Part shown: positions 44,081-55,950 of the stretch, one piece after another
Numbering within the stretch: position 1 is the first letter of the stretch
Layout: each line of letters starts with the position of its first letter
Source: Lycium barbarum
Taxonomy: Eukaryota > Streptophyta > Magnoliopsida > Solanales > Solanaceae
Assembly: GCF_019175385.1 (NCBI RefSeq)
Contig: NC_083337.1
Coordinates: forward strand, 47,344,938 to 47,408,937
Direction of reading: 5' to 3'
Length of the DNA: 64,000 nt
Notes under the pieces: model-generated
Told to the model about the DNA's origin: nothing
Database searches by the model: none
What the model saw: the letters and a program-made list of their open reading frames with translations, nothing else
Program-made: the position numbers and the translations under genes

Positions 44081-45347
44081 TCCCCCCCCCCTTTAGAACA
44101 TTCGTCCTCGAATGCTCAACTAACCTCATGGGGTATTATAATACTTCGGGAGGGTCCTTTTTATAGTTGTCCTTTTCCTTCCTGCCCATTCCTTATCTTT
44201 CACCCTATTTCCTTTATAATTGAACTTCTTGGTCTTTACATGAGTCCTCATTCCGTGTCATGGGTTTTCTAATCCGTTGTGCCAACTCATGATCCTTGTA
44301 CTCCCCAGATCATCTCTTTTCTGTTATTGCTTCGTCACCACACCTTAACAGAAGCCCTGTCTTTGGTACGCAATCTTCACTTAACGATTCGATATGGCCA
44401 CAGGTTGTTCCTTATTTTTATCTAATCTATAGTATTGCAGTCTCGCTTATCATGCTATAAATATCCATCGGCTTTTGGTGTTCTCTTTTCTTCACTCCCT
44501 GTTTCTTTATGTCTTTGTCACTATCCCTTTTAATCTTTCATTCTAAATATTTATCCAAGAACATATGTACGTACTGTTTCCTTGCCATTCATTATCCTTC
44601 GCAGTCCAGTTACACTTATGGTAACTTATGATCCGAGTTCGCTTAACTTCTTAATTCGCAACATATTTGATTTCTTACTATAACTTTTATTTACTTTCTT
44701 CCTCACATTTCTCGACACAAGTATACTTATCTTTGATTTCTTTGTACTGGCGCTCGTTTCGTCCATCGTTATTCCTTGTTGACCCTCCGATGTGGACTTC
44801 TTACAATCACAATTGGATATAACTTCACGTTAATGGTTCATGAATTATTTTCTAGTATCCGGTGAACTCTTTTTATTTCATTCACAGGCACTGCATCCTT
44901 CCTTTCCTTCAAAAATTTCCAAACTACCAATCTTTTGATGCTTTCGTTATAATAGTCGTTGTCATCCGAAATATCCTTTGAGTCTTATCATTCTCTTCAT
45001 TATCCTTTGTGAACTTAGCTTGTAGCCTTTTTTTGCTCTTTTTATTACTCTTTAAAACATGTCGCCGCGTACTTAGGTACGGCGCAAATTTGCCCGATAT
45101 GAGGGATTCAAATCATGGCATAAACATATCATAATTCAAGTTGGCATGAAGCATTCTTTTAAGGCGTCTTCCATCCTTTCCCTTCATGTCGACCTCACAG
45201 TACACTCATTGTCAATTCGTTTCTACTCCTTTCATGTATCCTCTTGATATGCCGATATGTTTTGAACTCTGGCCCAGAGCTAATAAGTTTCCTTTTCTGG
45301 CGCTTGAAATTGTTGTGATTCCTTTTAAGTCTAATATAATATGGTTT

Positions 45348-45361
45348 CCCCCCCCCCCCCC
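45348..45361 (-). repeat. 14-G tract (minus strand) inside element M
   Basis: Minus strand CTTAAAG then 14 G then AAACCATATTATATTAG, the same context as in D. Confidence 0.9.
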
Positions 45362-46145
45362 TTTAAGGGGGCTCCTTATATGCCAACAGTCCTTTTGTGA
45401 AGTCTTCGTTTATACCTTACTCCTCATCTTTCTTTCCAACTCTGTGCACAACATATCGAAACTTCTTACCATAAGTTTTGTCTACACCATCATTCTTGCC
45501 AACATTCCCAGATTCCCGCTGGTAGCGATCACACCTTCATTAACATTACTTATAAGTACTCAGGTATCAGTCTGTTCAGATTCCCACTCACCATTCTTAT
45601 ATCATAACCTACAGCAAAACTGATTGTTGACTTTCTCCGAATTCTCCAACAAACCTTACTCCTACTAAACCTCGGATGCTATCCATTTTAATCCTCTGGA
45701 CTTCTAATCGTCTTTCTCGCTATTATTCTTCGTGTCATACCAAATCCATAACCTTTCTGAAACAACTCATCCCACTTATTGTCCTTTTTCGATACTTCCT
45801 TTCCACGCTCCTTCCCGTTAGGCGTACCTAACTAAATAACCTGATTAACAGTTTCAGCAGAATCTCTTTTACCATTCTTACTATTCAGAATCCGCACGCA
45901 GCAAATACCAACAATGCCTCACAGGGCGTACAGTCATACGACATATTCCAGCCACCCAGAGCTTCTAATTCCAGATAACAGAACAAATATATCAATACTT
46001 ACTTCTATAACTTTCCATATCATCACTTACCTTCTTCCATCGTATGTAAGGCTTACATAAGGAATCTCATTTTTCCTATGACTTGGCTCTATCGCACGAT
46101 CTAAGACAGAAAGAAGGTCAACAATCCCTAGATGCCCTGCAGCCT

Positions 46146-46184
46146 CCTGTTTATAAATGTGGCCGGCTTCACACCATAAACAGG
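46146..46184 (-). other. Leader stem-loop with palindromic loop, element M
   Basis: Minus strand: CCTGTTTAT / ATAAACAGG, TGTG/CACA, loop AAGCCGGC with palindrome GCCGGC; 55 nt from the PBS start. Confidence 0.65.
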
Positions 46185-46225
46185 ACTCTACTGGACACGA
46201 CTTTGCAGACAACCCCTAGGACAAC

Positions 46226-46239
46226 CTGCTCTGATACCA
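46226..46239 (-). other. Primer-binding site of element M
   Basis: Minus-strand TGGTATCAGAGCAG, three bases from the 5' LTR end. Confidence 0.9.
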
Positions 46240-46242
46240 CTT

Positions 46243-49200
46243 TGTCACACCCTAGTCTTACTAGGGTGTGATGGGCACCCGACCCCGTACTCGGAGCCGA
46301 GCGAACGCGCTGACTCTTATTACACACATAGTCTCTTTGAACTCTTAAATCAAATAAAACGAAATACATAGTAAAGCTTTCAGAAATACTCTTTTTCGTT
46401 GTTCTCAAATCAAACAAAATCGGTAATTATAGGGAATTTATAGCATAACACAGAATGACACATCGGCTGATGGAGCCGCTTACAAGACTGACATCCTATA
46501 CCCACGACGCTGTCTGCAAAGTCTCTAACTTCGAACAAAGCATCATAGCATAATACTCTGACCCGGCAACACTCTAGGGGCAAATGGAGCATGCCACTTC
46601 ACTGGAACATCTTCTGTAATAACTGCTACTCATCTGAGTGTACCTGCGTGGCATGAAACGCAGTCCCTGAAGAAAGGGGGTCAGTACGGAATATGTACTG
46701 AGTATGTAAGACATGGAATACAGAAAGCAGAACCATAATCGGAACAACGGTACAAAAAGTAAGTACATTAACTAGAATACCAAGGTGCTTATTTTCCGAA
46801 CACAAATCTTGCATACCGATGTCATATGTCAGAAGAAGTACAGAAGATGGGTAAATCATCCAGAGTACCAAAATACTTACTTTCCAAACACAGATCATGC
46901 GTGCCGACATCATATGTCATCATATACATATACATATAACAGATCCCGACCCTCTAGTGAGGGACGCGGTGGATGGAGTCATCATGTATGCTGACATCAT
47001 AAATCATATACACATATAACAAATCCCGGCCCTCTAGTGAGGGACGTGGTGAATGGAGTCATCATATATGCCGACATCATATATCATATATCATATATGC
47101 ATATAACAGATCATATAGACATATAACAGATCCCGGCCCTTTAGTGAGGGACGCGGTGAACAGAATCATTAATGCATATCAAAATCGTATATCATATGTG
47201 CATATAACAGATCCCGGCCCTCTATTGCGGGACGCGGTGAACAGAATCATCACATGCCATCCTGGCCGCCATCCCCATATCATCATGTCATCATATACAG
47301 ATGTACATATAACAGAACCCGGCCCGCAAGGGAGAGGGACACGGTGAACAATGCAGAGGAAGACGCACGATAACAGAACCTGGCCCGGGACGCAGTGAAG
47401 AACATACTGAGGCTTGCACGAGCAGAGTAGTCCGAAATCATATGCACATAATCAAGACTCGATAGATACGTACACTTACCGACATTTGAAGGATGAGAAA
47501 CAACTTTCGGGTCAATCCGACTTAGTATAAGAAAGTTATGGGCGTTTTAAGTACAGAACCTTTTACGAACATCAAAAACCATTTTTGGAAAATCAAAGCA
47601 ACAATCATATCAAGTACCTTTCGGATATCGTTACGGATCAAATCAAATAGAGCTTTTGGAACCATATGTACGTATCAAATATATCAAAGACTCAACGGAA
47701 TAATCAAACGTGCTATCCTTTGAAAATCAAGTCATTAGTCATCTCCAATATTCTCTCGAATGTCATTCAGAAACATATCAAATAGAACTTTGGACATCAT
47801 AGATACGCATCAAAACCATATGAAATAGCTTATAGAACTCTTTTAAAAACATATCAAAGTACATAAGAATCATAAACAGACTCGGAATCCAAGAATAGAG
47901 TAACCCCGAGGTGCATATCATACCTTATTTGGCTCTAGGACATGCCAAAAGAAAGAAAGAAAGGGTAAGCCTTACATACCTGTCCCAAGTCCTATTAGCT
48001 ACGCTTATTTATCCAAGCTTGCTAGTCTACATTCAAGAAAATTTACATAATCGTTAGATTCATTGTCATACACTTGCCTTAGCTTCTAAAATAAATTCAC
48101 CTATGATCTGCCGAAATTTCGGCAGCATTTCCCCTGTAAATACACTATCCCTGAGAATCTAATTCGGCCAATTTATCAACAACAATCCGAGAATTCAACT
48201 CGGCCAAATTATCAACAACAATACCAACAATCATACTAACAACTTCAACAATCAATCCAAAATATATTCTAACATTAATAACCCTTGTCACAAAATTCAA
48301 CGACATTTCATTTATATTCAATTCAATCACATATAGTCAAGCTAACATCAATGATCTCACATCCAAGTATTAATCCGAAATCATTCTAACATGGTTCAAG
48401 AATACCTCAAACGATTCACATAATATTCCAAGCAACCCAATCAGCATATTACTTCACCCGAATCCTTCCAAATTCAACAAGAACAATGACAACACATTTC
48501 CTTCCTTCAATTCATGAACTATACCAATAATTCACACACTAATAACATTATTCTTATAATTACAAGAAACCATATTAGAATCACATTAATCCCTCCAATA
48601 ATTTCTAAACGATTACAACTTCATTTCAATTCATCCAACCTTCATTTTCATCATGGAATCCACAACTACATCAATCAAATACTAAATAAAAATTAGTTCA
48701 TCATTCCTACACAACATAACAAATACACGGCCCACACCTCAACACACAAAATTCATGATTTTCATCCATTTCTACACTCTACAACATATACCAACCATCC
48801 ATAACATATAAAAGAGGATCAAACCTTACCTTTTCCACATAGCTCTTCAACTTGGCTAGAGTTGTGCCTTGCAAGAATGAATGGTTTTATTGCTCCAACA
48901 ACCACTCCATGTTAATTTGGGCCTTCAAATTAGTTAGAATACTAGAAGAAAATAATGTTTCTTGATCTATTTCCATGGCTTCAAATTTTGGCCATGGTGG
49001 CCGAATGCTTCTTTTTCTTTCTTCTTCCTTTGTCTTCTTCTCCAAGCTTCTTGATTTAAAGAATGAATATGTATTATTTGCCACCACACACATATATATA
49101 TATATACACACTTGAGCCCTACAAATAAAAATATGAACACATGGCCATGGGTGGGACCCACCCACACCACACGGCCATGGTGGCTTGTCTCTTGAACATT

Positions 49201-49425
49201 CTTGAATTTTTCTTTGTGAAATTCCCATTTTGCCCCTAGCCTTCCTCAATATTACCATGAACCACTTTGCGAATTTCCCTTTTTACCCTTAGGCTTTCTC
49301 AATATTTCCATGCCAATAATATTCATAAACAACTTGTATATTAAACAAGATCAAAATATAGCCTTGCCCTTAACTTCTCACAATTATCTTGAATTATCCG
49401 AACGTACAAAATATGGGCTATAACA
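46243..49425 (-). mobile_element. Element M 5' LTR, complete
   Basis: 3183 bp, minus strand TGTTATAGCCC to TAGGGTGTGACA, adjoining the PBS. It serves as the uninterrupted reference that proves the SINE and solo LTR N are later insertions into the 3' LTR. Confidence 0.93.
46644..46700 (-). other. Three-hairpin cassette, M 5' LTR
   Basis: Hairpin 1 intact CAGTAC/GTACTG; hairpin 2 has lost two pairs on one arm; hairpin 3 CTGCGT/ACGCAG intact. Confidence 0.5.
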
Positions 49426-49430
49426 TCAAC

Positions 49431-49698
49431 AAAGTGACTTAACTCTGTAACTTCAACATCATCAATCACTTTCTTCGGTCAATACCGTTCTTCTGCTGCA
49501 ATCAAGGGTTAGTATAAGGAATCTCATTTCCTATGGCTTAGCTCTATAGCACGATCTTAGAGATGATAGAAGAGTAACCATCCTAAATGCCCTGTAGCCT
49601 CCTGTTTATAGATGTGGCGAGCAACAGACCATAAATAAGACTCTACTGGACACGGCTCGTAGACACTTCTTAGGACTGACCTGCTCTAATACCACTTT
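49431..49698 (-). mobile_element. Element O interior, PBS end
   Basis: Minus strand: PBS TGGTATTAGAGCAG (49681-49694, one mismatch), then 55 nt on a decayed leader stem-loop (49601-49639; loop TTGCTCGC no longer palindromic; one stem arm AATAAG-type changed). The sequence then stops at M's right TSD. Confidence 0.82.
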
Positions 49699-52415
49699 TG
49701 TCACGACCCGACTAGGGGCTGTGACGGGTACCCGGGGCTAACCACCGAGCACCACTCATTCTATTACTCATCTTACTCATTATACGATTCTTCAGTATTC
49801 TTGGGCTCATAATCATAGGAAAACCCTTTTTCATTTGAAAACATAATTACTTTTATATACATAAGCCCTTTGGCTATCAAAATAATACACACACACACAT
49901 ATATATACATTTATCAAAATCGTGAGACCATACTGCCCACGCATACGTATCTATGAGCCTCTACTAGAGTACTAGACATATGGATGGGACAGGACCCCGT
50001 CGTGCCCAAATCATATATATACACACAATAGTAAATCAGTGGCACCTCCGAAATAATGGAGTGCTCTTAAAATCTGCATATCAGCTTCTATAAATCTGGG
50101 TCGCCTCCCTGTCTACCTGTGTGCATGAACACAGAGTCCAAAGAAAAAAGACGTCAGTACAAATATCGTACTGAGTATGTAAGGCATGAATGAAATAAAC
50201 ATAATAGAGAAATCATAAGTCATAAGATGTAGATATAACCTGCATAACTTTTAAGGGTGGATACCTTTCATGCCTATCTCATATATATTCATAATACATG
50301 TATCATCATAGCGCATACATCATCGTATCATACATATATATCATCATAGCGCATACATCATCGTATCATACATATATATCATAGTACCGTATCTGCTCAT
50401 ACACATTAAACATTATCCGTATTCGGCCACGTAGTGGCTCGACAATATCCGTATTCGGCCACGAGTGGCTCGACAATATCACATACACGTCTTTCGTACC
50501 CGACCATAACAAGGATCGGTGTATCTCATCATCATCATTGCCATCACATATATCTCATAAGCTTATCATAACTTTCCGTAAGGAATACATTTGAATTTAA
50601 AGACAATCTATGAAAATCATATCAGATTCGTAGCGTGAACTTCGTATAAATATCGTATGATATACTTTATAATCTCTAGACTTAGCCTCATCATTACCAT
50701 CCTCGAACCTATGGCATATCTCTTACCTTTATCTCATATGAAATTCTCTATGAACATAGACTTATAATTTTTCGAAACATTAGTCATAGGACATGCATTA
50801 GGGCTTATAGACAATCTATAACAATATCAGGGTGACATAAGGTCGAGAACCCCCAATTACATTATGAAGTGACCATATTCATCATATCTCACCTTGAAGG
50901 AACTAACATTTTAAGGTGAGTGTACACCATGAACCACATCAAGGGATCGTAAATAGGATCATCATCTTCGTAGGAATGTCATTCTTGAGCTTTAGGACTT
51001 CTAGACTTAGATCCATCATCAATATTGTCATGCTCGTAACGTGTCTCTTTTCTTCATCTTGTATGAAGCTCTTTATAATCGTAGACTCATTGTTTCTGAT
51101 ATGTAGGAAAATCATGGAAAGATAGAAGAAAGAAGGGACTAGCCTTACATACCTCTTTCGTTTAATAATTTCCATCGCTTGATTGTTCTCTTTCAATGCT
51201 CACGTTTCTACCTTCACGAGAATTCGCATTCCCATTAGCTAATCGATTATATGAACGTGCTTACTAAAGCTAGAGAAAATTGGGCAGCATTTCCTTTGTT
51301 TATACAACCTTCCCCATATTGTATATCAACTCCCAAACATTTATAATAACATTCCCAATATCATAACCAACAATCTTCAGTCATCCACATTACCTTCATT
51401 TCACAATTCCACTTCAATTCGTCCATAACCATGGTCATAGTATACTAGTACGTTTTCTCACATATAATGCTTATCCCGTGTCCTTAATATCATTTATAAC
51501 ATAACCATATCACAACACATCAAGAATCATGACTCAATTCAAGCTATTACTCAAAATGACACTATTTCCACATTCATGACCCATTTTTCTATATTCTTCT
51601 ACAATCCAAGTGTTTCAACTTTCAAATACCTTAAACAACATGGAAATTCCATAAATGTTACCTTAGATGGTGTAGGAATAAACCTTGAGTGCAAACACTC
51701 ACTTGAGCAAAACCCTAGTTTCACCTTCACTTGGATTCCATGTCTTGGATGAACTTTAATGAGTTTCTTACACTTGATTCACTTAGTTTGATGAAGTTGA
51801 TCACTAATATCTCTTGAATTCTTATGGGAGAAGTGTTCTAGAGAGAAGGGGAGTGAAGGGAAAATGAAATGAAAATAAGACTTGGACCCTTATTAATAAT
51901 GCTCAAATCTGTCCCGACCCATTTCTACGGACCAACATATGGTCCGTCTAAATTATATTGACCGTATGTCTGGCCGTAGATTTTGTCCAGCGAGGGATGC
52001 TAATCTGTTCTGATTATACGGTTGAACATTCGGCCCGTATGTTTTATACGGCCAGTATGTTTGGTCGTATAATCCCCAGTTTTCTGAAGTTCGTTCTCGT
52101 CGACTCGTTTGATATCCAATCCATATGGAACCTTTCTTAACACTTGTTTATCACCTCATTAACAATCTAAGGGATGTTATAACTCTTCTCTAAAGCATCA
52201 TTAAATCATCATTAACTCATTACTCGTAAATCCTTTCCGATGCATCTCGTATGCCTTGCCTCCTCTTGGAAAACTTTCTTCTCTTACTCGAATGTCTTTG
52301 AAATCTCGATTAGGAGCATCAAATTCTACTTCTTACTTATCGAAATGTCGTATACCTCATGACCTTCGTCAGTCTATTCACTGTGCATGAACGAAAAATT
52401 CTCCGAGGTGTAACA
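49699..52415 (-). mobile_element. Element O 5' LTR (K)
   Basis: 2717 bp, minus strand TGTTACACCTCGG to GGGTCGTGACA, adjoining the PBS. Same layout as J: palindromic TACGGTCCGTA-type array at 51925-52075 and a two-unit tandem repeat. The cassette at about 50113-50173 keeps hairpin 1 only. Confidence 0.92.
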
Positions 52416-52867
52416 GTTACCTTCAAGAATATATGAGATTATATGTGCCAATCTTATAGTTATAAGAGTTTAAGTTCATATAATATGCTATGGGAGGATT
52501 GGAGAGCAAATGAATCAGGGGAATTAAGTTTGTTGGAACTTTGGAAAAAATATGAGGGACAATTTTAGTCCAACTTGGAGAAACAATATCTTTTAGTATA
52601 TGAGGAGTTTTGGAGCAAAGCAAAAGCCTAAATTGAAGTTCAGGAAGTCTAGTTTCTGACGCAAAAATCGTTCATCGATAGGACATCGAAATAGAGAGTT
52701 ATGGACGTAACAAGTTAGGCCACCAGAGCATAATTTAACCCTTTGGAAACGCGACCAAAGGGCCGCGAACGCGAAGAGGAGAAGGGATTAACCCTTCGTG
52801 AACGCGACCCAAGGCCACGAATGCGAAGGATAAATTTTAAGTCGGTGTCAAACCGACTTAAACACCC

Positions 52868-52876
52868 TATATAAGG
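52868..52876 (+). promoter_or_regulatory. Probable TATA box of element I LTR
   Basis: CCCTATATAAGGGG, about 40 bp after the ACGCGA repeats. Confidence 0.6.
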
Positions 52877-53813
52877 GGCAAAGTCCTCATTTTTCACACA
52901 TAAGTTTCCCCAAAAGTTCAACCTACATACATGGGTGTGTGTGTAACATAAAAGTGAGGGATTGGAGTGATTTCAAGTGACGGGAATATATGCGAGGCTC
53001 GAGAAACGTGTAGTCGTGAGTGTAGTCTCGTTTTGCGATGGATTTTGGATTGGATTCAAAGTGAATATTGAAGATATTGCTGCTCTAGCCAGAATAAGGT
53101 ATGAATCTCTCTTTATTGATATTGATTTCGGTTTACTTAAAAAGATAGAGTTATTAAATAGTCGTATAATGAATTGGTTGGTTAAGAAATTGGGATGTTT
53201 TATTGAGTATATTGATAATGATGTTGTTGATGTTGGTATTGGTAGTGTTGTTGTTGGTTGTTGGTATTGTGAATTCGGGCTAGGGATTTAAACAGGAGAG
53301 ATGCTGCCCGAATTTCGATAGATTCTAAATGGATTTAAATTGAAGGATTAAGACGAGCATATGATGATGAGCCTAACAATAGTATGAATGGTTGTATATG
53401 TGGATTACGATACTATGAATGATCTTAAGTGAATTGCAAGATAGGAAGTAAGTTGAAAGTCGAGAAATTATCTTCCAGGAATGTCAAGGCTAATCCCTTT
53501 CTTTCTAAAGGCATGATTCTCTTCTTACGAACCCATGCATGAATTCCATAAAATCCTAATTTCCAAGAACGTTAAAATTTTATGATTCTCCAAGTTTTAA
53601 TGGTACTAAAGACGAATGTTTTCTATAATGACCATTATGATGATTATGATGATCCCATTTCTGGAGATTCCAATCTTATGGTTTTAATGTCATTATGAGA
53701 TTACTAAGCTGGTTTCAAGATTACTGATGATTATATTTGTTTATGTTGATCTTATCTTATGATTTTGTTCTTTCAAGGTGAGATATACCCATGATGTTAA
53801 TTCCATAATGAAA

Positions 53814-53845
53814 ATCGGAGGTTACCGACCTTACGTCACTCCGAT
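53814..53845 (+). promoter_or_regulatory. TGACGTAAG stem-loop, element I LTR
   Basis: ATCGGAG (53814-53820) pairs with CTCCGAT (53839-53845), loop with CTTACGTCA. Confidence 0.55.
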
Positions 53846-54214
53846 GTATCTATAGCTTTTATTTGGCTCTCATGCATGCTTTTTATATATATGTATATAT
53901 GTATGTATTTTCTCTCACCGAGTCACGCTATAGTTGGCCGGGTACGGCACCTATTGTGCAACAACACTGATCAGTTGGTATTACACACCGAGTACCGAAA
54001 AGGCCGGGTACGCTACACACCGAGTCCTGAAAAGGATGGGTACGTTATGATGATGATATTATATATATGTATGTATGAAAAAGTTTTTTTTTTTTTTAAA
54101 GCTAAGCATGCATGACATCCGCCTTAAGAGACATCCAAATGTACAGGTTATCTCTTTCTTATTCCATATTACTTTTCATATCTATATTGTGTTATTATTC
54201 ATGCCGTACATACT

Positions 54215-54270
54215 CAGTACATTATTCATACTGACGTCCCTTCTTGTGGATGTTGCGCTCATGCCCGCAG
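54215..54270 (+). other. Three-hairpin cassette, element I LTR
   Basis: Hairpin 1 has one mismatch (CATACTG); hairpin 2 CGTCC/GGATG and hairpin 3 TTGCG/CGCAG each keep pairing through a G-U. Confidence 0.5.
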
Positions 54271-54672
54271 GTAGGCAGGGAGACAGATCAGACCCGTAGG
54301 TGTTTTATCAGCGGATTCTCAAGAGCACTCCACTTACTTCGGAACTGTAGTTTATTTGGTATTGGTCCTTATGATCATTTGTATTCTATGTAGAGGCTCG
54401 TAGATGTGTGCGTATAGTTAGACGTTTTATAGCTTTACCGGTTCATAATATTGTATAATATATTGGTAGCCTTGTCGGCTGGTGATGATGGACATAATTG
54501 TTGATGATTATATAGTGATGCACCGTTATGTTGTGGTATATGTCCTTACAAGTTATGACAACCATGAGCTACCTTTGGGGTCCATCCAGAAATGATTATG
54601 AGATGTATACTTAGAGGTACTCAGTAGATTAGTTCCGGGCGCCCGTCATGGCCCTCTAGTTGGGTCGTGACA

Positions 54673-55915
54673 CCTTACTAACCAACCCAATGTTCAACAC
54701 ATTTTTATTAACAGTTATATAAATGATGATCACAATTTAAAATAAAGATTCATAATGACCCTGTTATTAATACAAGAAAACTGAAAAGCTCCCTGGATCT
54801 AGTCCAGACAGGTACAAGAGCTCCTATTACACAAGAATAAAACCCAAAATAAACGACACAACCTCTGCCTAGAATGAGATGAGCAAGGTTGTAGGAAGAT
54901 GTCCGGTAATCCACTAAGAGAAACTTCAAGTAATAACCTACAACATATCTACACCCAAAAAGGATGTTGCAAGAGTACTATCAGTACACCACACGTGCTG
55001 GTAAGCATCATAGGTCAACTAAGATTAGTTCACGCAACACAATATAAAATCAACAAGATAAACAGATAAGTCAACGTACATCCTCGAGACTTCCAATATA
55101 GACAACTACACCGGTACGAACTCACCTCTTTAACTCCTGTTATTCTGGTTCCCTTATTACAACAATAACATCTAGGGGTGGGCGTTCGGTTCTTCGGTTC
55201 AATTTTTTCAAAATTCGGCTCGGTTCTTCGGTTTCGGTTTTTTGAAAATGAATACCGAACACCACACTGAATTAGTTCAGTTCGGTTCGATTTTTTATGT
55301 TCGGTGTCGGTTTTTCTAATTCAGTTTTACTCTCTTTGAAAGGGAAAACAGCTACACCTAATACTAGTATATGAACCATGCTTCGAATTTGCTCCACTTC
55401 ACATTAGAAGATCCACACCCAAAATATATTACTACTACACTAAAAGATGATCACAGAATCATCTTTCATCGATAATCCACTAGTCGAGCAACGTTGGCTT
55501 ATTGACTGTATCAATACCTTCAAATTAGAGAAAGAAATAGTGATTGACTTTTCTCCCTGTATTTTTCAAGTTCCTAAAAGCATTAAAGAAACGAATACAC
55601 AAGCTATGTCCCTAAAAAAATAGGCCTAGGACCATACCATTTTTCACGTCTAGATTTCTTTGTCACTCAAAGGCACAAACTAAACGTAGCCCGGAATCGC
55701 ATGGATTCTTCCCAAGTCCAATATTTCATACAGGACAAGCTAAGGTTATTTGAGCCAATCATTCGAGCATTTTATGATAAGTTCTTGGACATTGACACCA
55801 ATACATTAAATTGGACATTGACTATTGATTCTCCTACTCGTTCCGGAATGAACCTCGGACCGCGAGCTCACAACTGGGCGACATCCTCACCCCCTGTCAA
55901 ATTTGTCTTTTCATA

Positions 55916-55950
<35 letters not shown>

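Larger units (their letters stand above)
44081..46242 (-). mobile_element. Element M non-coding interior
   Basis: 2162 bp. PPT complement (ten C at 44082-44091) and pre-PPT hairpin ATTCG/CGAAT (44100-44113) at the left, a 14-C run at 45348-45361, leader stem-loop and PBS at the right. It aligns with parts of the D interior, but about 1.2 kb including the 5S-like sequence is absent. No gag or pol. Confidence 0.85.
37421..49425 (-). mobile_element. Element M: non-autonomous LTR element containing solo LTR N
   Basis: Complete minus-strand element with TSD TCAAC (37416-37420 and 49426-49430). 5' LTR 46243-49425, interior 44081-46242 (2162 bp, non-coding), 3' LTR 37421-39966 plus 43396-44080. The two LTRs look very similar over their length, so M is among the youngest insertions here. 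It has PBS, leader stem-loop, PPT and pre-PPT hairpin but no protein-coding sequence. Confidence 0.93.
32714..52415 (-). mobile_element. Element O: non-autonomous LTR element containing M and N
   Basis: Complete minus-strand element with TSD GTTAC on both sides (32709-32713 and 52416-52420). 5' LTR 49699-52415; 3' LTR 32714-35499; interior 35500-37420 plus 49431-49698, split by M. The native interior is about 2.2 kb and non-coding. PBS, leader stem-loop, pre-PPT hairpin and PPT are present, so it is LARD-like and needed a helper. Confidence 0.92.
52416..54672 (+). mobile_element. Element I 3' LTR, remainder
   Basis: Begins with the second copy of O's TSD GTTAC and ends TTGGGTCGTGACA at 54672. 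It has TATA at 52868, the leader GCTGCCCGAATTTCG (53304), TGACGTAAG stem-loop (53814-53845) and three-hairpin cassette. Instead of TACGGTCC palindromes its U3 has AACGCGACC / GGCCGCGAACGCGAAG repeats (52745-52830). Confidence 0.88.

Noticed and set aside
45186..45623. 145-codon open frame on the plus strand
   Set aside because: It is antisense to the non-coding interior of M and crosses the C14 run; it is a by-product of the pyrimidine-rich strand.
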